From Lobulomyces angularis (taxonomy: Eukaryota; Chytridiomycota; Chytridiomycetes; Lobulomycetales; Lobulomycetaceae), in assembly GCA_027604685.1 (NCBI GenBank), contig JADHYX010000426.1, forward strand, positions 1 through 15,680: 15,680 nt of DNA, read 5' to 3'. A program made the translations under genes and the position numbers. The notes below the pieces were generated by a model. That model searched no databases, was not told the origin of the DNA, and saw nothing but the letters and a program-made list of their open reading frames with translations. Below, piece by piece: positions 1 through 9,332 of this stretch (its first letter is position 1; each line of letters opens with the position of its first letter).

Positions 1-62
1 AACTTTAACTAATTAAAAAAAATTTGCACAATTTATCACTTAAAATTAAACAAAAAGAACTT
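1..62. other. 5' flank of the first gene
   Basis: Short AT-rich leader. In the frame of the gene that follows, a TAA lies at 6-8 and there is no ATG between it and 63. Translation therefore begins at 63 unless an upstream exon lies outside the window. An AG at 56-57 has no pyrimidine tract before it, so it is a weak acceptor candidate. Confidence 0.4.
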
Positions 63-532
63 ATGGATTCAGGTGCTTTTAAAGGTAGTATGCCAAAAGA
101 GCTTGTTGAGATGCCAAATGAACCTCCTCCAGAGGATCAATCATGGGTTCCAAATGGTAAGACCAAAACAAAAAATAAAATTATTCAATTGTTGTCATCT
201 TTATTTTTTAGAACATCAGATAAATAGGCAGAGGCAGAAGGTTGATGAAAAATTTGGCCCAGGGTAATATATATATTTTTTTATGAAAATTATGAATCTT
301 ACTAGAGCAACGTTTTTTTAGCGCCTGGCGAAAAGTTGAAGACAAAATTAAACCCCATCGTTGCAATCCACATTTGCAAGATTTTTTAATATCAATATCA
401 TATTACCCTTTCAATTACGCTAAATTCAGTGCTTACATTTTGTTTCAATGTTTTCGGTCTGAAGTTGGTAAAGAACCAAAACGTTTTATGTTAAATCCAA
501 ATACCGGTGAACCTTTTGAGAAAAAGCTTTAA
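63..532 (+). CDS. Protein of unknown function, 118 aa, 3 exons
   Basis: Exons 63-156, 212-263 and 322-532; the introns (55 and 58 bp) begin GTAAG and GTAAT and end TTTTTTAG. The joined frame is 119 codons with its stop at 530-532, and all splice phases agree. I do not recognise the family. The N-terminal third is acidic and proline-rich (PNEPPPEDQSWVP). A basic stretch (NRQRQK) and GPGAWRKVEDKIKPHRCNPHLQ follow, then a hydrophobic, aromatic segment (DFLISISYYPFNYAKFSAYILF) that could be a buried helix or a weak membrane segment. It ends NPNTGEPFEKKL. It could be a small mitochondrial, flagellar or complex subunit, but nothing seen decides this. The start is the first in-frame ATG after a stop. 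An upstream exon outside the window remains possible, in which case this is only the C-terminal part. The gene converges on the kinesin gene. Confidence 0.65.
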
Positions 533-586
533 ATAATATCAAAAACTTATTTATTTGGGTATTAATGCATAAATTTCAATTTTGTC

Positions 587-592
587 AATAAA
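587..592 (+). terminator. Poly(A) signal AATAAA of the 118-aa gene
   Basis: A canonical AATAAA 55 nt after the stop codon of the first gene, in AT-rich sequence. In this composition AATAAA also occurs by chance, so the call rests on position. Confidence 0.4.
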
Positions 593-826
593 GTAAAATA
601 ATAAAAAAAAAATAATTAATAATCTTGTATAGAAAAAAAGGAATTAAACAAATATAAATTAAGTGAGTGAAAATTTTTAATGACTATTTTAAAATGTAAA
701 AAATAAAAAACTAAAAAAAAAAATTAGAAAAAAAAGCAGTATGATAACTTAAAATAGTTTAATGCTGATGTCGTAAAAGCATTTATTATATTTTTTTAAC
801 ACGGAACTTTGTATCTATTTAAAAAA

Positions 827-832
827 TTTATT
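827..832 (-). terminator. Poly(A) signal AATAAA of the kinesin gene
   Basis: TTTATT on the plus strand reads AATAAA on the minus strand, about 45 nt beyond the kinesin stop codon. Assigned by position and consensus only. Confidence 0.4.
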
Positions 833-875
833 ATTGTCCTTAAATATTTTGGTTAACTTAACAAATCAACAATTT

Positions 876-3800
876 TTAACTAAGATTTTTTTTACTTCTA
901 GATCTAGTAACAATCCTTTCAGAAAAATCAATTTTCTTTAAATGCAATTCTTTTTTTTTTCCTAAATTTTTTTTGCTTAAAACATCTTCACCAGGTCTCT
1001 TTACATAGTTATTGGCTAAATTACATACTTCAGAGTCCTCTAGTATACTTGGAGTTTTGAAATTAGAACGACCTTTCTCTATAATCAAATTTTCCTCATA
1101 ATTTACAATGCCTCTAAAATTTTTAACAGTATTAGGTCGTAAAATGGGAATTAAAGAATTTCTTAAATGATTTCTAGCTTTTCTTCTTGCAGGAGAGCAT
1201 TTTATACTACCACCGCCTTTTGCCGAAGGACTAGATTCACCATTAACGGCAGTACTTAGATAATTCATACTATTTTTCTGCAGCATTGGTATAAAAGATG
1301 TTGGTGGTTTTAAATTACTGGTACTGTAGCTCTTTTTAATAGTAGGTGTTGAAGCTGTAACATTTTTTTTTAGCTCAAAATTCTTTATATCTTGTTTTGA
1401 TGCTTTTGGTGTTAACGCCAAATCGTCTTCATCATCCACCACAGCATGATTGAAATTCTTTGCTTTGTTTACCTTGATAGTGGAGGGTGTAGTGTTCTTT
1501 GATGACAACTGGATATTTCGAGTAGGAGTTTGCGTTTTATCCAAATTCAAATTGGAAATACCTACAATAGCTGTGTTTGCGCAATTTTGAGTTTCCACTT
1601 CATTAATTATATTAGAATCACAGCCAAAATTTCTATTAAGTTCGTCTTCAAAACAAAAATTTTCGGTATCATAATCCAATTCATAAGAAGCTGCCTCAGT
1701 GAAACTTGTTGATGCTTCAGAGCAAGAGTCAAAATCGAAAGCGCTTTCTGGTTGATACGATATTTCTGTAACATCGTTTGCAAGGTTGCCCTCAATATTT
1801 AAAATAGTAGGTTCTGTTAATAAAGTTTCTATGGTATAAATTGCTTCCTCGAAACAAAGCTCTAGATTAGAAATATCACTCGAGCCAGGTTGTGTGTTTG
1901 TCGCCAACTTCATATTCAATATGTTTTCGCTGAAATTTTTCATAACATTAGCCAGTATTTTTAGTACTTTTTCAAATTCACTGTGCATTTGTACATTTAT
2001 TTCAGTCACAAAATTAATTTTTTTTTCCAAAATAAAATTTATTAATTCATTTTCATATTTTAGGTAGCTTAAATTAAAGAGATTAAAGTGTAGTTCCCCT
2101 TCATCTGCGCATAAATTGCTGTTGTTTTTTACCAGCTGTAAGCGACCTTCCATTTTCTTTTTCAATTTACTAATTGACCTCTCGGTGACATTTTCCTTAA
2201 ATCTAAGCGCAGCGTTCATCTGATGTAACTTATCTATAGTGGCAAGTGTACTTTTTTTTAGCCCATCATAAATTACATGTATTGTTTCTTTACTTTGACC
2301 TTCAAAATAAATATTTGGTATGCTGGTTAAAAAATTTCGAAGATTTCTTAATCTATTTTCATTTAATTCGATTTTCAATTGTAATGCAATAAACTCCATG
2401 TTTAGTTTTCTCAATTTGTCAAAAAACTTTTTACATTTTTCCAAAGATGTATATATTAAGTTCTCTAAATGCTTACTTGAAGTTTTGAGCATACTTCTTG
2501 TTTGCACTCCATCAGTTTGAGGTAATCCTGAAGTCAGACGATCCTTCTCTTCAAGTTTCGTTTTGGTGTTAAGTGCACCCTCCAAGGTTAAAATTCTTTC
2601 CTTTAATTCAGATATTACTTTTGGATACTCTGCGATTGACAAATTAACATCGATAACATTCTGGTGTATTGCTGCTTTTATATTTTTAGCCCTATTGGCA
2701 TATTTTAGAGTAGAATAAGTCTCTTCGTAGTGCATAGTTGCAGGAGAAATAGCAGCAATCATAACCTAATACATTTAAATTAAAAGGATCAGAAAAAAAA
2801 ATTTACTAACAACTTTGCAATTTCCCCCCAAACTAAATTTTAATAGACGCGTCAATTTAGAATCGCGATAAGGAATATGCAACTTTTTACTGCATAATGC
2901 ATTTATACAATTTCCTAACGATAGCAGAGATCTTTACTACAAAGTTAGCAAAAACTATATTTTCCAGAACTAACCTATTTATGTTCGCACCTTCTAATAG
3001 CCTGTCTCCTTTATTTTTTGTTGAGGAGGCTCGTTCGCTACCCGCTAAATCAATTATTGATAATGTAGCGAAAGATATTTTGGAATTTACGACCCCTCTC
3101 TCACGCTGCTTAACATGTATTTGCAAAACCGCATGTGATCGTGAACTGACTGCATTAGCCTCTGTCGGCTAAGTATAAATTAAATTAATAATTAATTTGA
3201 AGTTTATCATAATTTTTACGCACGGCTTTCGTTCGATTTTCATTTCCTCGTAATAAAATTTTCATTATTTCTTCTCTTCCAGAAGGTATGTGCTCTGTCA
3301 ACCCTACAACAGTCACTTAGAAAATAAAATTTTAGTAAATCCTTCTTGCGGTAAATCATAAACTACCTTTATTTTCTTCCTCTCTTAACTCTAACGGTTG
3401 TGAATCGGGATTTAATAGATCTCTTATTGTTTCATTATATACTTCTAAATATGATACTGAAACTTCCGTGATGTAAGCATTATTTTCATTTTTCTTATCT
3501 ATTTTATCAAACAAGCATTCCATAGTTAAGTAAATCAATCCAGGATCATCTGCAGTACCGCTTATCTAGTAGACTTTTAAGAAATTATTGAATCATTACT
3601 ACTATTACTCACAGTATGAGTTTTTCCACATCCAGTAGCACCTACATTAGAGAAGTAATATTAAAAAAGTTTTATTCGTAACAAGGTTCGTTTAAAACAA
3701 GGAAAAAAAAATGTACCATAAGCAAATAAGGTACAATTATAAGCATTTAAAATGCTATCTATTAAAGGTTTGGCAGTCGACTCAAAAACTAGTTTTTGGG

Positions 3801-4221
3801 AACTCTCTGGTGGTAAGACGACATCAAAGCCAAAACTAAATTTTTAAAAAAAAAAGATAAAAAAAAAATAATGTTGATGATTTTTTTTTTAAAAAACGCG
3901 ATGTAAAAAGAAAGCTACCGTATTTCCTTATTTCTTCTTGAACCATGGGAATATTTTGTTTTTTTTTCATTTTTGAGAAAAGGATCTAAAGATTAGATAG
4001 ATAAAAAAATAATTAATTTACATAAAAGTCAGATATTTTATGAGTTTACCAAAGACCAGTATATTTTTATCAACAATTGACACTAAGCTGTCTTCATTTT
4101 TTTTTTCAAGGTTGTTTGCAAAAAGGAAATCAGATTTTGAAGCATCAGCGGCTTTCATTTCAGACTGCAGTAGTGGTCTGACTCTTATAGCTACAAGGAA
4201 ATTTGATTCATTTTGTGCCAT
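876..4221 (-). CDS. KIP3: Kinesin-8 family motor protein (Kip3/KIF18-like), 956 aa, 9 exons
   Basis: Plus-end-directed microtubule motor; kinesin-8 proteins limit microtubule and spindle length. Exons in transcript order: 4221-4050, 3985-3919, 3835-3717, 3641-3613, 3565-3367, 3303-3224, 3168-2975, 2931-2811, 2765-876. The N-terminal motor (about 1-355) shows AIRVRPL, P-loop [10 protein letters not shown] (120-129), switch [10 protein letters not shown] (227-235), switch [10 protein letters not shown] (262-269), [13 protein letters not shown], and YANRAKNIK at its end. Loop 2 (about 60-80) is long and lysine/arginine-rich, as in kinesin-8 depolymerases. The neck after NRAKNIK, with [15 protein letters not shown], also resembles kinesin-8. 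A short coiled coil (about 377-404) precedes a helical middle, an acidic stretch (about 670-720) and a basic, S/T-P-rich tail. The ATG at 4219-4221 has a favourable context (A at -3, G at +4). In-frame sequence extends upstream only through a TTG. The family call is strong; orthology to one named kinesin-8 is less so. Confidence 0.93.
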
Positions 4222-4780
4222 TTGGTTTTGGAAATTATTCAACAAGGGTTTTCAAATTTTTGCACAAAAATCGTTTCAAAAACTAAAACTTGAACAATAG
4301 TGATAAAATTTATAATGAACTTTTAATTTTTCTTGTTATTTTTGTGATGATGAACAAACTCTTTTTCTTCTAGTTTAATTGAAAGTGATGGACCAAAGGT
4401 TTATTAAATTTAAGCAGGTGGAAAACTTGATGCTTGAGTTTAAGCAAAAAAAAACACTATTCACTTAACTTAAACTGTATGGCATTTGAAGGAATGAAAA
4501 AGGAAATGTGTGAAAATTTTATTAAAACTAAAAGATAAATAAACAACCGAGGTTTTACAGAGCAGCTTAAATTAAGTGCAGATGTTTGCAAAAGAAACTT
4601 TCGATAATAAAATCTTTTAAATTTGGTAGTGTTTTCTTTCTTTCCATTCCAAATTTTTTTTAATGGAAAAAAATTAATTAAAAAAATTTAATTTTTTTTT
4701 TCATATTTTAAATAAAAAAAAATTTAAAAATCAACTAAAACAATATAATAAATCATCCTTCTAAATTTAACGAATTAGTG
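4222..4780. promoter_or_regulatory. Divergent spacer between kinesin-8 and TRIC genes
   Basis: 559 bp separate the two start codons, so both promoters and leaders must lie here. The middle (about 4380-4620) is less AT-extreme than the edges. It contains two tiny ATG-initiated frames on the plus strand, 4388-4468 (26 aa) and 4479-4538 (19 aa), neither recognisable. The last 120 bp before the TRIC start are almost pure A and T. No TATA box or factor site stands out against this background. Confidence 0.55.
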
Positions 4781-6046
4781 ATGATTTCAGACATATCGGG
4801 TTCTGTTAAAGGAGCCTTAATTTTTGTTGAAAATTCCTGGTTGTTAATGTTTTTACACTCAATTTATGTTCCTTACACTTTTAAAAAAATTGCTGAAGCT
4901 CATCCAACCAGCTACGCATTTAGAACTCTAAGAAATAGAAATCATTTTCAACTATTTTTTGTAAATATAATTCTCGCTCTTGGTATAAATTATTTCTTTT
5001 TGCTCTCAATATAAACTAACACTGAAATTTTATAAGGTGGTGGAACGATGGTAAGCTTTTTATCAGGTGAACCGGTATCGTGGATTGTTAATAATAAGGT
5101 AATGAAAAGTTATGAATTGTTTTACACAAAGAAATTTCCTTTTTTATTGCTGAATTACTACTGATGCAGTAACAATTCAAAAGTTTAAATTGTTATCTCC
5201 AAAGTTAATTTTTTAAATTTGTAAATTAATACTTTTTTTATTTTTTAGATTATCCCAACTTATGCTATTGGCTACTATCTAGTACATTCGGTTCCAGCAG
5301 TATTTCAATTTTTATCTTCTTTGTAAGCAACCTCTTATCGTTTTAGCTTTTTGAAAATTTAATTTGTAATATTTAGTGCACCTTTTTCTGATATGATACT
5401 TGATTGCATTGTAGACGGAAGTATGAGAGCTGTGATTATTAGCGCCAATGTGGTAAGTATTCAACTTTAAAATATCCTTTTTTATGGATTTTTTGAAAGG
5501 ATAAAATAAGAAGAAAAATTTCAACAAATGCATATGTGGCTCAACTTTTATTAGGGGTTCTTTCAGTTACTGGTGGAGGTAATTTGCTTAAAAAATTTTC
5601 TTTTCATTCAACTGTCATTTTGTTTTATTTTTTTTTTTGTAAATAAAAAAAGGAATAATCTACAACGTTAGTTTTGAAGATTTTAAATTTTCCAATGACG
5701 TTTATATATGTGCCATTTCAAATATATTTTACATTATTGGTGCAGATGAAAACTTGAAGAAAATTATTTATCAAATTTGTCCAATATTCTTTGACTACAT
5801 TTACAAAACTTTAGGTAAACCTTTAGGTTTTAGCCCAAAATTTCTCAGAGGTACTAATTTATATTATTAATTTTTTTTTAATAAGATAAATTTTTTTTAA
5901 AAAAAAAAAAAAAAAATAACAAAGATGATGCAAAAGCATTAGGTGCCATTATTATAACCACTGGATTCCTGTTGAGATTCAAGGAGTTTAAATCGGTAAA
6001 AACTTCAAATGAAAAGTTAAAGATACATAAGGAAAAATCTTTATAA
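4781..6046 (+). CDS. TRIC-type intracellular monovalent cation channel (TMEM38 family), 270 aa, 7 exons
   Basis: TRIC channels are homotrimers of ER or sarcoplasmic reticulum and nuclear membrane that pass potassium to balance calcium release. Exons: 4781-4982, 5037-5098, 5249-5322, 5377-5452, 5500-5578, 5653-5850, 5925-6046. The joined protein is hydrophobic, with about seven candidate membrane segments. It has two glycine triplets about 95 residues apart (GGGTM at 68-72 and GGGII at 163-167), matching the conserved GGG sites on TM2 and TM5 of the internally repeated TRIC fold. Other family-like stretches are YAIGYYLVHSVPAVFQFL and ILDCIVDGSMRAVIISANV. The basic C-tail ends about ten residues after SVKTSNEKLK. 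Length is close to animal TRIC-A and TRIC-B (about 290-300). The KEV motif with its downstream arginine, involved in lipid binding in animal TRICs, reads MRAVIIS here, so the acidic residue and second basic residue are absent. Start: ATG at 4781; the frame upstream opens only with GTG. Confidence 0.75.
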
Positions 6047-6714
6047 TTGTAAATATATGCTCAATTGTGTTTGCTTATAAATTTATTTTTATTTTTCATT
6101 TTAACCGGCATCAATTTTTTTTTTTTTTCTTTTGTTTATTTTTATTTTATTTTATATTTTCATATTTGTACAGTTTTTATCATTACTTATTATTTTATCA
6201 GTACCATTATTCAAAATTTCTCTCTTTTAATTTCATTATTTGGCATTCAGATTTTTTCTTAACCAAAAAAGAAGAGTTTTGCACTTTGAAAACTTAAAAT
6301 CCAACACAAATTTGTCTGTAATTTTATCAATTAAGTTTTACTGCAAAATTTCGTACAAATATAATCTACGAAACAATGGATATTGAAGATTATTAATTTT
6401 TTTCTTTTCACGCGTTGTTACACGCGAACCTGTAAAACGGAAATAGAAAAAGAAAAAAAAAATTTTTAAAAATAAAAAAAAAAATTAATTTAAAAAAGAA
6501 AAAAAAAAAAAAAACTTTAATCTAAAAATAAACATATAACCTTTTTTTTTATTTTTTTCCCTTCTTTTTCTTTTTTTTTTTATATTTTATTTTAAATTAA
6601 CTTAAAAAGATATTATCCTTAATTTTTTTTTTTTTTTTTTAAATTAAAATTGAAATAATAAAAAAAGGTAATAAAATAATTTATAGGTGAGAAATAAAAA
6701 AAAATCAGAAAAAA
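6047..6714. other. AT-rich intergenic spacer with long A and T tracts
   Basis: 668 bp between two genes on the same strand. Most of it is alternating poly-T and poly-A. Open frames at 6065-6297 translate to F/Y/I/L-rich sequence typical of T-tract noise and are not called. The only compositional contrast is around 6405-6440, where GC-containing ACGCG elements occur (listed separately). The 3' end of the TRIC transcript and the promoter of the next gene must both be here. Confidence 0.55.
6410..6426. promoter_or_regulatory. Pair of ACGCG elements (MluI-cell-cycle-box-like)
   Basis: ACGCGT at 6410-6415 and a second ACGCG at 6422-6426 lie about 290 bp upstream of the serine-rich gene, in a region otherwise almost free of G and C. 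In ascomycete fungi ACGCGT is the MBF (Swi6/Mbp1) site for G1/S genes. Relevance in this organism is inference, and a chance CpG cluster is possible. Confidence 0.3.
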
Positions 6715-7083
6715 ATGAATGAAAAGTTGGATATTGGGTTGAACAACAAAAAACCACTTTTTATGAAAAATCCACCTAAACGATTTGGCTCCTTAACTGA
6801 CTTTTCAACGTGTGCAAACAGTAACAGTACTCAATCACATCAGGTTTCAAATCCAGTGCTGCATACATCAAGGACCTTCTTTTCAAACTCCAGACTATCA
6901 TCCTTCTTTTCAAATTCTCAGATGCCTTTACCCTCGTCCTCGATGATAGATCTCAATGCTAAAACATTAAACAGCAATGACAACATTAGCTCTGCTTCAA
7001 TGAATGATATAACAAAATCTTTACCATTTTCAGACTCAATCACAAAGGAAGTAAACAAGGATGTTTTTCAGTCTTTTTATTAA
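6715..7083 (+). CDS. Serine/asparagine-rich protein of unknown function, 122 aa, single exon
   Basis: An uninterrupted ATG-to-TAA frame of 122 codons in sequence clearly less AT-rich than its flanks, with an AATAAA about 125 nt downstream; this supports real coding. About one fifth of the residues are serine and about one eighth asparagine. There is no hydrophobic segment and no globular motif, so it is probably disordered. The N-terminus is basic (NNKKPLFMKNPPKRFGSL), and the middle holds a short near-duplicate, FFSNSRLS and FFSNSQMP. It ends KDVFQSFY. I do not recognise a family. Such composition suits a phosphorylated adaptor or regulatory peptide, but that is speculation. An upstream non-coding exon is possible, since a GTGAG donor-like site lies at 6687-6691, just before the start. 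It is the only gene here without an intron in its coding part, and it converges on SRC1. Confidence 0.6.
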   Translation: MNEKLDIGLNNKKPLFMKNPPKRFGSLTDFSTCANSNSTQSHQVSNPVLHTSRTFFSNSRLSSFFSNSQMPLPSSSMIDLNAKTLNSNDNISSASMNDITKSLPFSDSITKEVNKDVFQSFY

Positions 7084-7281
7084 AATAAGATATGATTATT
7101 TTTTGTTTATTTAATACAATTCAATAGACAAACATTCACTATACATTAATTTTTATTTTCCTTAATACATCTTTTTTTTTTTCTTTATTAAAAAAAATAA
7201 TTTTTCAATAAAAGCAGTAAAAAGAAAACAATACTCCTCTTTATTATTTTTTTTTTTTGTTTTATTTTGCAAACAAGTATG
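7084..7281. other. Convergent 3' region between the serine-rich gene and SRC1
   Basis: 198 bp of AT-rich sequence without coding potential. It holds facing poly(A) signals: AATAAA at 7207-7212 for the plus-strand gene and TTTATT at 7261-7266 (AATAAA on the minus strand) for SRC1, only 16 nt past the SRC1 stop. The two transcripts may overlap at their 3' ends. Confidence 0.5.
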
Positions 7282-9332
7282 TTAATTTCCATCGGCTTCA
7301 ATAAATCTCCACATCAAAACATCTTCATCTTTAGCTTCTGTTCGTTTTTCAACTATATTTTTTTTAAAAAAAAGAAACATAAAAATTTTATTACAAAAAT
7401 AAAATTAGTTAAATTTTTAAACAAACCTACAACTCCTGAATTCCTAATATTTTGAACTATGTTTGACCATACTTTCTTATTAAAATATGAATCAAAGTTA
7501 CTGTCATTAAATATTTCATCTTTTAGGTCTGAAATCTTGATAAACCCTCCTTCGTCATCTTCCGTACTAAAGGTTTTTAATATACTGAGACACTTGAATG
7601 TATAATTTTTGGAAACTTTCTTGATCATAAGAACTCTTCTTAAGATTATTAATGCAGGAGTCACTATTATCCAAAATGTATAAAAAAGAAACCCAATTCT
7701 TGAAGTACCCTTTTCTCTCAGCACTAAAGAAAAGAATTTTTATTTTAAAATCAAATGGATTTGGCAAAAATATAAAATAAAATTTTTACAGCTACTAATG
7801 TGCACCTTGATAAAATCAAAACTAACCCAAAGAGTTTCTCGAAGGTCTTTAAAAAAAAAAACAATGGAATCAGCAATTCTATTTTTTATGCTAAACATTA
7901 AATCATTGAATGAAGTATTGGTAGCTGCCCCCTCGAATTTTTTTGGTGGTGTGGTGATGTTTCTAACTAAAGTATAATCTTCGTTTTCATTCTGATTAGT
8001 TAAATTATTTAATTCGACAGTAACTTTAGTAGGTTTCAACTTTTGAACACAAGTAGTTTGAAGTGAATTCAGCACTGGCCATCCAGAGTAAAAAATGATG
8101 TTATTAAAGTGGTTATTGGAAAACGAGTAATTTTCTTCGCAATTTAAAACATATTTTTCTGAACATATACTATGAGCAGGACATCTAATACATCCTACGT
8201 AACGATCATCTGCACAGAACCTTAATGAATGGTAATGTCTTTCAAAAATTGCAAATGAAGTAAATGCTAAAGCCAATACTATCAAACTAATATAAAAATG
8301 ATTCCAAGAAACTGCATTAATTCCATAATTATTATCAGGTTGAATTGTAGTATAAATTCTTTCTTCCTCATTTGTTGATACATCTTCCTCAATAAAAAAT
8401 TGAGGAGTTTCACCTAGTTAAAAAAAAAATAAAAAATTTCATAAATTATTGGTTAATTTCAATAAACCTCCTTTTTGCAAAGAAAAGTAGTCGGCATTAT
8501 AAGTTTCATCTGATGGATCTGGATTATTTTCGACTTCTTTGTTTAAATATTCTAAAATTAACTCGTCAATTATTTTTTCATCAAATTTACTTAGTGACTC
8601 GTCCCTTGCTGTGAAGAATTCTGGGGAATTATTATAATCATCTTGTAAATTTTGTTGCAAGTACTTTTTATATTCCTTGGCCACCTTTTCTCTTTCAAGT
8701 TTTGCTAAATTTTCAAATGTATTTTGAGCGGCTAAAAAAACAAAATTAAAAATATGGGTATTAAGGATTCAATTCAAGAAAATTTTACCTTTAACTTTGC
8801 CTTGCACCCCTCTAGGTGAATCCCTTCCATCAAAAACGTTGAGACGTATTTCTGGTGATCTTCTAAAATAATTTCTGAGATTATTGTTGCATGTGTCTTC
8901 TTGTTCTTCATCTTGGACACTACTTTCACTGCATGACTCTTCAAAAACATTTCTTCCATCAGGATTACTTGATTCCTCCCTTTCGGTAAAGCCGACGTAC
9001 TCAATGGTAGTTTCTTCCCTAAAGTAAAAATACTTTAATGAATTGACTAAATCAAAAAAAAAAAGGAAAGAACCTTCTTAAGTAGGGTTGATACTGCAGT
9101 TGATCAATTCTGGTTTTTAATTCGTTGTTAAAAAGATCAACGTAAAACTGTTTCTTTTTTAAAGTCGAAGGTAAGTCAATATCGTACCTTGAGAGAATGG
9201 AAATTAACTCCCTAATTTTCAACTTGTTAGGATCAAAATCATCTTCAAGATATTCCGGTTTAGTTGTTAACACTATTTAGAACATTAAAAAATTATTTAA
9301 TAATTTTTTTTTTTTGAAGTATAAAACTTACT
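7282..9332 (-). CDS. SRC1: Inner nuclear membrane protein, Src1/Heh1 (LEM2/MAN1 family), 561 aa, 7 exons
   Basis: Inner nuclear membrane protein that binds chromatin and, in yeasts, takes part in nuclear pore assembly surveillance. Exons in transcript order: 9332 (last base of a leader exon, supplying the A of ATG), 9272-9074, 9018-8789, 8731-8468, 8413-7790, 7723-7427, 7352-7282. The joined frame is 562 codons with all phases agreeing. An N-terminal HeH/LEM-like domain (about 7-52: YLEDDFDPNKLKIRELISIL, then YDIDLPSTLKKKQFYVDLF) closely fits the fungal Src1 pattern. A charged, probably disordered linker follows. TM1 is about 271-288. The lumenal MSC domain carries cysteines C306, C309, C315 and C323 (CIRCPAHSIC). 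TM2 is about 449-467, and a C-terminal winged-helix region (about 495-561) ends in the family-typical MWRFIEADGN. The initiator is created by splicing, with an in-frame TGA 12 nt upstream of it. It is divergent from NUP155. Confidence 0.9.
9273..9331 (-). other. Intron interrupting the SRC1 start codon
   Basis: A 59-bp intron with a perfect GTAAGT donor (9331-9326) and a CTAAATAG acceptor ending at 9273. The base before the donor is A (9332) and the exon after the acceptor begins TG (9272-9271), so splicing creates ATG. The HeH reading frame has no ATG of its own upstream in the second exon; its upstream triplet is GTG overlapping the acceptor. Confidence 0.75.

Larger units (their letters stand above)
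533..875. other. Convergent 3' intergenic region
   Basis: 343 bp between two converging genes, rich in A and T runs, with no coding frame. It holds the two putative poly(A) signals. It also holds a small inverted repeat: AATGCT at 761-766 and AGCATT at 778-783 around an 11-nt loop. That repeat is too short to call a functional hairpin. Confidence 0.6.

Noticed and set aside
761..783. Inverted repeat AATGCT / AGCATT as a structured terminator
   Set aside because: A six-base stem with an 11-nt loop in AT-rich sequence is expected by chance, and eukaryotic 3' ends do not need it.
2887..3126. Kinesin frame continuing past NINR to a stop
   Set aside because: The sequence after 2975 reads through an intron. 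A 43-bp intron (2974-2932) restores [14 protein letters not shown], the expected kinesin sequence.
2897..3172. 91-codon plus-strand frame
   Set aside because: Antisense to kinesin exons 7 and 8, which carry SSRSHA, DLAGSE and GNCINALC in the other strand; a shadow frame.
4222..4245. Longer kinesin N-terminus starting at 4245
   Set aside because: That extension begins at TTG. The ATG at 4219-4221 has a good context and leaves a normal distance to the first motor strand.
6065..6297. Overlapping F/I/Y-rich frames after the TRIC gene
   Set aside because: They arise from poly-T tracts, match no family and lie between clear gene ends.
7567..7767. Second minus-strand frame over SRC1 exon 6
   Set aside because: It overlaps TM2 and the winged-helix region in another frame and resembles nothing; the SRC1 frame carries the conserved sequence.
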